DNA from: Desulfobacteraceae bacterium
GTDB taxonomy: Bacteria; Desulfobacterota; Desulfobacteria; Desulfobacterales; Desulfobacteraceae
Length of the DNA: 11,765 nt
Reading direction: 5' to 3'
NCBI GenBank assembly: GCA_015486915.1
Contig: WFQS01000699.1
Span: 1-11,765 of the forward strand
Shown: positions 8,054-11,765 of the stretch, in pieces
Numbering within the stretch: position 1 is the stretch's first letter
Layout: each line of letters starts with the position of its first letter
Notes under the pieces: generated by a model
Seen by the model: only the letters and a program-made list of their open reading frames with translations
Databases searched by the model: none
Told to the model about the DNA's origin: nothing
Position numbers and translations under genes: made by a program

Positions 8054-8686
8054 TTACCTCCATCTGAAACTGTTTGATATCCTGACCCACTGATCCACAT
8101 TATCCGCACCAAGGGGCGCCCACAGTCTGAGCTCTGCCAGCCTTTTGTTTCTGCAGTAAAAATAAGTCTCGTTTTCAAGGCGCACCTGTTTACCGGTAAC
8201 GGAATTTGGCTCAGAGTTGGATTCATACACTATACATACAGCTTTTCCGCCTTTAAGTTTTACGCTCTTGATTTTCCTGATTATTACAGCTCTTCCGGTT
8301 TTTTTTAACTGCACAGCCTGATCTTTGCCAACACTTTTAACATCGGGTATTTTTCCGGTATCCACAACTTTTACAGAAAGTCCGTCAAGTTTGGATGTAA
8401 AAATGACATTTTCACCTTTTGTCCTCCTTGCCCAGCCTTCGGGAACATCAAGCTCATATCCGCCCTGCTGGGAAGCATACCGTATAAAAACCTGGCTATC
8501 AGGAATATCGCCGGGTGGATTTTTTTCCGGCGCCACAGGCTGTTCTGTAAATCCACTTTCCCTCTGCAAGGACTGAGGATATGCCGTGGTATCACCAGCA
8601 AGAGCATATTTTACAGCAGAAAAACCGCCAAACGCCAAGAGAAGAGACACTGCAATAATTATGATATATATATTTTTTAATTTCAT
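8054..8686 (-). CDS. Exported protein, possibly PsbP/Mog1-like fold
   Basis: First gene of the seven-gene block, 210 aa. An N-terminal signal peptide (basic MKLKN, hydrophobic about 6-22, cleavage likely after ALA near residue 30) is followed by a linker rich in P, E and Q, then a globular domain starting at about residue 70. That domain contains YELDVPEGWARR, NVIFTSKLDGLSVKVVDTG and a C-terminal LRLWAPLGAD...WVRISNSFRW. A short strand followed by a P-x-GW motif and ending in a helix with a final SF resembles bacterial PsbP-like/Mog1-type periplasmic proteins. I am only moderately sure of that family. The start at 8686 is supported by GGGAGAT about 8-10 nt upstream; a TTG at 8704 is possible but less likely. 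There is no lipobox. It probably acts in the periplasm with the ABC exporter, as a substrate or ligand binder, by position only. Confidence 0.8.
   Translation of the reverse strand: MKLKNIYIIIIAVSLLLAFGGFSAVKYALAGDTTAYPQSLQRESGFTEQPVAPEKNPPGDIPDSQVFIRYASQQGGYELDVPEGWARRTKGENVIFTSKLDGLSVKVVDTGKIPDVKSVGKDQAVQLKKTGRAVIIRKIKSVKLKGGKAVCIVYESNSEPNSVTGKQVRLENETYFYCRNKRLAELRLWAPLGADNVDQWVRISNSFRWR
8056..8061 (-). promoter_or_regulatory. Consensus ribosome binding site fixing the ATPase start at 8049
   Basis: On the minus strand GGAGGT stands six nt before the ATG at 8049 and shares its last base with the TAA stop of the exported-protein gene. This settles the start of the ATPase gene against longer in-frame alternatives and suggests coupled translation. 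Confidence 0.75.
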
Positions 8687-8755
8687 GATATTTTTATCTC
8701 CCAAACAATAACTTTTTCGGTAATTTCATGGAATCCGATTTTATTTCAAAGAATT

Positions 8756-8775
8756 CAGTATGGTACTATATACTT
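8756..8775. promoter_or_regulatory. Candidate operator A (inverted repeat CAGTAT-N8-ATACTT)
   Basis: It lies 70-89 bp upstream of the first gene of the exporter block. Half-sites CAGTAT and ATACTT flank an 8-bp spacer, with five of six positions symmetric. Sixteen of the first 19 bases are identical to operator B at 9662-9681, which also lies in a promoter region. A weak -10-like TAAAAT lies downstream on the minus strand, with no recognisable -35, which would fit an activator-dependent promoter. Binding by the response regulator encoded at 3199-3867 is inference. Confidence 0.55.
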
Positions 8776-8809
8776 CCATCTACTGCCCATAGTAATGAAT
8801 CAACGGTTA

Positions 8810-8821
8810 TTCTCATGAGAA
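8810..8821. repeat. Perfect 12-bp palindrome TTCTCATGAGAA
   Basis: An uninterrupted perfect palindrome lies in the 159-bp gap between the DUF347 gene stop and the exporter block. It has no loop and no adjacent T tract, so it is not a good intrinsic terminator. It could be a dimeric protein site or chance. Confidence 0.25.
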
Positions 8822-8845
8822 AAATTGTTTATTAAGCATAAATTA

Positions 8846-9616
8846 TTATAGATTATTCTTTATCTCTATTGTTTCAATATCCAGTCCGGTTGCTGTTAAG
8901 TATGCAACAAGTCCTGTAATTATTGTAAAAAAAACAATATTTATATGAGCAACGCCTATCCCCATACCGCCATCTTTCGGCATTTGGATCATCAGATCAC
9001 CAAGAGATGCCCCAACAGGTCTTGTTACAATAAATGCAATCCAGAATGCTGTAACTCCGTCGATAAATTTTACATAATAAAGACAGCCGGCCAGAAGAAA
9101 AACAGATGTGAATATAATTAACGAATTAAGATACCCGACATTTAAATATTCGGAGACACTGTCCCCAAGGCCTGTTCCCAATGCAAATGTTATTAAAACG
9201 ATACTCCAGTAAAAGATCTCTCTTTTTGTGACATTAATCGAGTGAATTGAAAGTGTGCCCTCTTTTTTATACCAGATATAAAAAACGCCCAGCATCATAA
9301 TTGTAAAAATAATATCAAGTGTAATTAAGCTCACTCCGAATTGATCCACCAGTAAATCGGTAATTAATGTACCTTCTATACTCATCATCACAACGAGAAA
9401 CCAGTAAGCAGGCGCAAAATATTTTTTCATTTTAAATTGCCAGATTACAGAGCCAATGGTTATTACACCCATCAAAATCGTTGTATTGAGTAACCCTATT
9501 CCTAAATCTCCATTGATAAAATCTGCCGCTGTTTCCCCCACAGTGGTGGATAAAATTTTTATAATCCAGAAAAAGACCGTTAAGCCCGCTACTCTGTTCA
9601 TAAGTTTTTGTGTCAT
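8846..9616 (-). CDS. Four-repeat DUF347/COG4705 integral membrane protein
   Basis: Polytopic inner-membrane protein of 256 aa with about eight TMs in four two-TM units. Each unit carries a short polar motif: STTVGETAAD (23-32), IEGTLITDLL (80-89), GTGLGDSVSE (147-156) and TRPVGASLGDLM (198-209). This fourfold G-x-x-(G)-D/E pattern matches the DUF347 repeat family (COG4705, uncharacterised membrane-anchored protein). The acidic residues inside the membrane would suit ion binding or transport, but function is unknown. The start at 9616 has GAGGGA about 6 nt upstream. It has its own promoter region holding operator B, and is separated from the PepSY gene by 85 bp. The shared operator connects it to the ABC/two-component block. 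Confidence 0.85.
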   Translation of the reverse strand: MTQKLMNRVAGLTVFFWIIKILSTTVGETAADFINGDLGIGLLNTTILMGVITIGSVIWQFKMKKYFAPAYWFLVVMMSIEGTLITDLLVDQFGVSLITLDIIFTIMMLGVFYIWYKKEGTLSIHSINVTKREIFYWSIVLITFALGTGLGDSVSEYLNVGYLNSLIIFTSVFLLAGCLYYVKFIDGVTAFWIAFIVTRPVGASLGDLMIQMPKDGGMGIGVAHINIVFFTIITGLVAYLTATGLDIETIEIKNNL

Positions 9617-9661
9617 AACATTTCCCTCATTTGTTTCCTTCCATCTATAATTTTTTCTGTC

Positions 9662-9681
9662 CAGTATGGTGACATATACTG
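9662..9681. promoter_or_regulatory. Candidate operator B (perfect inverted repeat CAGTAT-N8-ATACTG)
   Basis: Perfect 6-bp half-sites with an 8-bp spacer, 46-65 bp upstream of the DUF347 gene. It is nearly the same sequence as operator A at 8756-8775. A -10-like TATAGAT follows on the minus strand. A second inverted repeat GGTGA/TCACC (9668-9672 and 9683-9687) overlaps it with a different centre. The site lies between the PepSY stop and the DUF347 start, so it probably controls a promoter for the latter. Confidence 0.6.
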
Positions 9682-9701
9682 ATCACCGGCCTGTAATAAC
9701 T

Positions 9702-10103
9702 CTATTCATCTTTCTCATGGCTGTTATTATCGTTATCTTCACTGTTTTTATCTTCACTGTTCAACTCTTCTCCGTTTTGTTCTTCTCCGTTGATCCTTAG
9801 AATCCTGCCATCACCGGCATCAACTTTGACCTCCTCAGTCTGCCTGTCTAACTTTACAATTTTTACTCCATAGACAAGAAAACCATTCTCATTTTCCAGC
9901 TCCACCTTAACCACCTTGCCCGGAACCTGTTTCAAAGCAGCATCAATGGCTGAATTCATTGATATTTTTGCCATCTGCGTCAGCCCTGTTTCATTATTAA
10001 TATGAATACTGCCGGTCTGGCCTGCCTGATGTGCAATGGCCATTCCAGTGAAAAAAATAACAGCCGCCACAATAGAAAATGTAATAACACCTGAATGTTT
10101 CAT
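9702..10103 (-). CDS. Secreted PepSY-domain protein with acidic pentapeptide-repeat tail
   Basis: Small periplasmic protein of 133 aa. It has a signal peptide (1 to about 24, ending MAIA) and one PepSY domain (about 46-105): a helix ISMNSAIDAALKQVPGKVVK, then strands VELENENGFLVYGVKIV and EEVKVDAGDGRILRI, as is usual for the family. The C-terminus (105-133) is almost only N, E, D, S, G and K, built on a five-residue period. PepSY proteins are often found with two-component systems and membrane transporters. A role in modulating or buffering a periplasmic factor, or in metal binding by the acidic tail, is only a suggestion. The start at 10103 has GGAGAT about 8-9 nt upstream. A consensus -10 TATAAT lies about 90 bp upstream. 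Confidence 0.87.
   Translation of the reverse strand: MKHSGVITFSIVAAVIFFTGMAIAHQAGQTGSIHINNETGLTQMAKISMNSAIDAALKQVPGKVVKVELENENGFLVYGVKIVKLDRQTEEVKVDAGDGRILRINGEEQNGEELNSEDKNSEDNDNNSHEKDE
9732..9791 (-). repeat. Four 15-bp tandem units encoding an acidic pentapeptide repeat
   Basis: Codons 105-124 of the PepSY gene read N-GEEQ, N-GEEL, N-SEDK, N-SEDN, four units of 15 bp. At the DNA level two 13-bp stretches (9734-9746 and 9749-9761) and two 11-bp stretches (9766-9776 and 9781-9791) are identical at a 15-bp spacing. Change in copy number would keep the frame. Confidence 0.8.
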
Positions 10104-10513
10104 TTGTTGTATCTCCTTTTATGATTTAAAATGTGTAAGAATATTGAGTATTTTACATGATATTTCCAATCCCGTTTTCATACTACACACGCATTATACC
10201 CATGAAAGATTAAAGAAAGATGAATACAGCAATAAAAAATAAAATAAACGGAACATATTACGTTCTATTTCCAATAAAAAAATATACCCTGACACAATGC
10301 CAGGATAATTCAAAAAAAAGAATCGTATATGAACACAAATTCATCATCATGATGTCAGCTGCGGGGGATTCGTTTGTAAGTGAAGGGGCACCTTCTTTTC
10401 CTTGCATTTTTTATCTTCTAAAGATATGTTCTTTTAAAGACAAAAAATAATATGATCAGGAACACTATACTTTGGCTTCACGAAACATGCATCTTTTCCA
10501 AAGAAAAGAATAA
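10104..10513. other. Intergenic region between divergent units
   Basis: This gene-free stretch separates the minus-strand PepSY gene from the plus-strand nuclease gene. It holds the PepSY leader and -10 element, a weak TATACT near 10466-10471 on the plus strand, and a short hairpin TCTTTTC-CAAA-GAAAAGA (10492-10509) just before the ATG at 10514. An open frame at 10220-10450 lacks a good RBS and any recognisable domain. Composition becomes AT-rich, fitting a junction between host backbone and acquired DNA. Confidence 0.5.
10193..10198 (-). promoter_or_regulatory. Probable -10 element for the PepSY gene
   Basis: TATAAT on the minus strand matches the sigma-70 consensus exactly, about 90 nt before the PepSY start. 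No good -35 is visible at 16-18 bp. A degenerate copy of the operator motif (GAGTAT-N8-ATATTT, 9 of 12 half-site bases) lies downstream at 10146-10165, 43-62 bp before the gene. Confidence 0.4.
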
Positions 10514-10611
10514 ATGGATGACATATTAAAAAAATACAAACCGAGAAAAAGATACAATCTTTAAACGAAGAAGCAACAAAACAAAGTATTATACTGCCAA
10601 TTCTTCAATTA
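10514..10611 (+). pseudogene. Apparent N-terminus of the nuclease gene, out of frame by one base at an A7 run
   Basis: The ATG at 10514 opens MDDILKK and then reads into a stop (YKPRKRYNL, stop). The nuclease frame is open from 10522 and encodes IQTEKKIQSLNEEATKQ followed by SIILPILQLLEW, a typical lead-in for HsdR-N proteins, but has no ATG. The two join into a sensible N-terminus if the A run at 10528-10534 had eight A's or if the ribosome or polymerase slips by -1 on A-AAA-AAA. Either a one-base deletion, a sequencing error or a slippery site explains this. A non-ATG start such as ATT at 10525 is also possible. Confidence 0.5.
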
Positions 10612-11604
10612 TTGGAATGGCAGGTGTTTGATGCTGATGAAGTATCTCCTGAATTTTCAGTTGAAAACACACGTGTAGATTATGCTTTGCGTAATGGCTC
10701 TATTAATAAGGTCTTTATTGAAGTAAAAAGAATAAATGAAGACCTTGAGAAGCATCAAGAACAATTATTGACATATTCATTTAGACAAGGAGTAAATTTG
10801 TCTATACTTACAAATGGAATTTTATGGTGGTTTTATCTTCCTCTACAAGAAGGTAGTTGGGAGCAAAGAAAGTTTTATGCGGTTGATATGTATTCTCAAG
10901 ATTTTGAAAAAATAACGGAAGTGCTAAATGATTTTCTTGCTCGCGAAAAAGTATTTAATGGAAAAGCATTAGAAAATGCAAAAAGATTATATGGTAATAG
11001 GCAGAAGAAGGATATTATACGAAGAAATATACCAAAGGCTTGGAGAAAACTGCATATTGAAGGAGATGAACTTTTAATTGAACTGTTAGCCGAAACAACA
11101 GAAAAAGTATGTGGTTATAGACCTGAAGACAGCCAAGTTTCAGAGTTTTTATATTCTATCATAAACCAAGAGCAACCAAAATATGAAAAGAAAAAAGAAA
11201 AGAAGGGAGTAGAACAGATAAAAATTGAAACTAAAATATCTTCATCATCGAATAATGAATTGTACTCTTTAAACGATAATTTTACTTATAAAAAAATAAC
11301 GGGATTTGTTTTCTTGAGTAACAATATATCTGCAACATCTTGGAAACAATTACTGATAAAATTTGTAGAAAAGATTAATTCACTTCATCATAATGAGTTT
11401 GATACAATAACAAATGTTTCGGGAAAGAAAAGGCCTTATTTTACCAAAAATAATAACGAATTACGTTCTCCAAAGAAAATATCAAATAGTGCTTATTTTG
11501 TTGAGACAAATTTAAGTGCGAACAATATAGTTTCTATAGTAAAAGAAGTTTTGAGAACATTTAATTATGATGAAAATGATTTAGGAATAAAACTCAGCAA
11601 CTAA
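10612..11604 (+). CDS. Stand-alone HsdR-N-type nuclease-domain protein
   Basis: Likely PD-(D/E)xK nuclease-domain protein related to the N-terminal domain of type I restriction subunit R (HSDR_N/HSDR_N_2 families). The 330 codons start at a TTG, but the homologous part continues upstream (see 10514-10611), so this span is probably 5'-truncated. Visible catalytic pattern: Asp in NTRVDYAL (about residue 23), E-x-K in VFIEVKR (about 37-40), then Q-x-x-x-Y in HQEQLLTYS (about 48-56) and ILTNGILWWFYLP, all typical of this nuclease fold. No helicase motifs follow, so it is not a full HsdR. A KE-rich linker (about 196-212) leads to a C-terminal module (about 228-330) with SWKQLLIKFVEKIN, KKRPYF and AYFVETNLSANNIV. 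I have seen similar modules in accessory proteins but cannot name the family. It may act in phage defence. Base composition and A/T-ending codons differ strongly from the left neighbours, which suggests acquisition. Confidence 0.7.
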   Translation: MEWQVFDADEVSPEFSVENTRVDYALRNGSINKVFIEVKRINEDLEKHQEQLLTYSFRQGVNLSILTNGILWWFYLPLQEGSWEQRKFYAVDMYSQDFEKITEVLNDFLAREKVFNGKALENAKRLYGNRQKKDIIRRNIPKAWRKLHIEGDELLIELLAETTEKVCGYRPEDSQVSEFLYSIINQEQPKYEKKKEKKGVEQIKIETKISSSSNNELYSLNDNFTYKKITGFVFLSNNISATSWKQLLIKFVEKINSLHHNEFDTITNVSGKKRPYFTKNNNELRSPKKISNSAYFVETNLSANNIVSIVKEVLRTFNYDENDLGIKLSN

Positions 11605-11672
11605 CAAACGGTATAATGCATGGCTTGCCGCAGGCGCAACACAGCCACGCACCATACCGCAGGCCGTTATGG
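11599..11672. other. attC-like integron recombination site
   Basis: A roughly 74-bp imperfect palindrome begins inside the end of the nuclease gene. The core AACTAAC (11599-11605, 6 of 7 with RYYYAAC) contains the TAA stop, and GTTATGG (11666-11672, 5 of 7 with GTTRRRY) ends it. Between them, 11610-11625 pairs with 11643-11658 at 13 of 16 positions. The three exceptions are A·C on the plus strand and thus G·T on the bottom strand, the strand that integron integrases recombine. The loop holds GCC-GCA-GGC. There is no T tract, so an intrinsic terminator is less likely. Gene stop plus attC is the layout of an integron cassette. No integrase or second attC is in the window. Confidence 0.55.
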
Positions 11673-11705
11673 TGCATTAGAAAAAAACAGCTTTCAGATA
11701 AATTA

Positions 11706-11765
11706 CAGATATTATTTGGATATTTAATAAAATAAATATACTTTCGTATTCAGATATTATATGGA
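11706..11765. repeat. Direct repeat CAGATATTAT(T/A)TGGA, 45 bp apart, at window edge
   Basis: Copies at 11706-11720 and 11751-11765 match at 14 of 15 bases. The second runs into the window end, so the true length and number of copies cannot be seen. The region 11673-11765 is very AT-rich and shows no gene. Confidence 0.45.

Noticed and set aside
8050..8226. Longer N-terminus for the second ABC ATPase
   Set aside because: It would overlap the exported-protein gene, and the extra residues are unlike ATPases; the GGAGGT before ATG 8049 settles the start.
8810..8821. Palindrome TTCTCATGAGAA as terminator of the DUF347 gene
   Set aside because: It has no loop and no downstream T tract, so it was kept only as a low-confidence palindrome.
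10188..10199. GGTATAATGC on the minus strand also occurs in the attC-like site (11610-11619)
   Set aside because: The match is the TATAAT box plus a few bases and lacks any surrounding palindrome, so it is most likely chance and not a second attC.
10220..10450. Plus-strand open frame of 76 codons in the intergenic region
   Set aside because: Weak RBS, no signal, domain or coding-like pattern, and it overlaps the probable PepSY promoter region; not supported as a gene.
11610..11658. Rho-independent terminator for the nuclease gene
   Set aside because: No T tract follows the stem, and the core-site arrangement fits an attC site better.
1..11765. CRISPR arrays, tRNA/rRNA genes, transposases or integrase
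   Set aside because: I read both strands for regularly spaced long repeats, tRNA-like cloverleaf sequences and transposase/integrase motifs and found none.

Overview
The window looks like chromosomal DNA of a Gram-negative bacterium. It encodes a TolC-type outer-membrane lipoprotein, a CusS/CusR-like two-component system and several exported proteins. Moderate-to-low GC, compact minus-strand operons and the gene mix would suit a Desulfobacterota-type (deltaproteobacterial) host, but that is a guess from style and no marker gene fixes the taxon.

Layout. Positions 129-8686, all on the minus strand, form a tightly packed seven-gene block. In transcription order it encodes an exported PsbP/Mog1-fold-like protein, two ABC ATPases, a 929-residue ten-TM FtsX/YbbP-type permease, an OmpR-family response regulator, a sensor histidine kinase and a TolC-family outer-membrane lipoprotein. 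Gaps are 0-76 bp and several genes overlap. A long hairpin at 48-88 closes the block. Upstream, also on the minus strand, are a four-repeat DUF347/COG4705 membrane protein (8846-9616) and a secreted PepSY protein with an acidic repetitive tail (9702-10103).

How the parts may work together. The two-component system probably senses an envelope or metal-type stress and controls the ABC exporter (or lipid/lipoprotein extractor) and its outer-membrane exit protein. The promoter regions of the exporter block and of the DUF347 gene share a 20-bp inverted-repeat site (CAGTAT-N8-ATACTG; 16 of the first 19 positions identical). This is the best sequence evidence that the two units form one regulon. No periplasmic adaptor (membrane fusion protein) and no RND pump is encoded in the window.

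The right end (about 10500-11765) differs: it is AT-rich, on the opposite strand, and carries one gene for a stand-alone HsdR-N-type PD-(D/E)xK nuclease-like protein. The reading frame lacks a normal ATG, and the natural start appears to be cut off by a one-base deficit in an A7 run. Directly at its stop codon lies a roughly 74-bp imperfect palindrome with the properties of an integron attC site. The gene therefore looks like a (possibly decayed) integron cassette or the first member of a cassette cluster continuing past the window edge. The attC reading is the most speculative and the most interesting point here.
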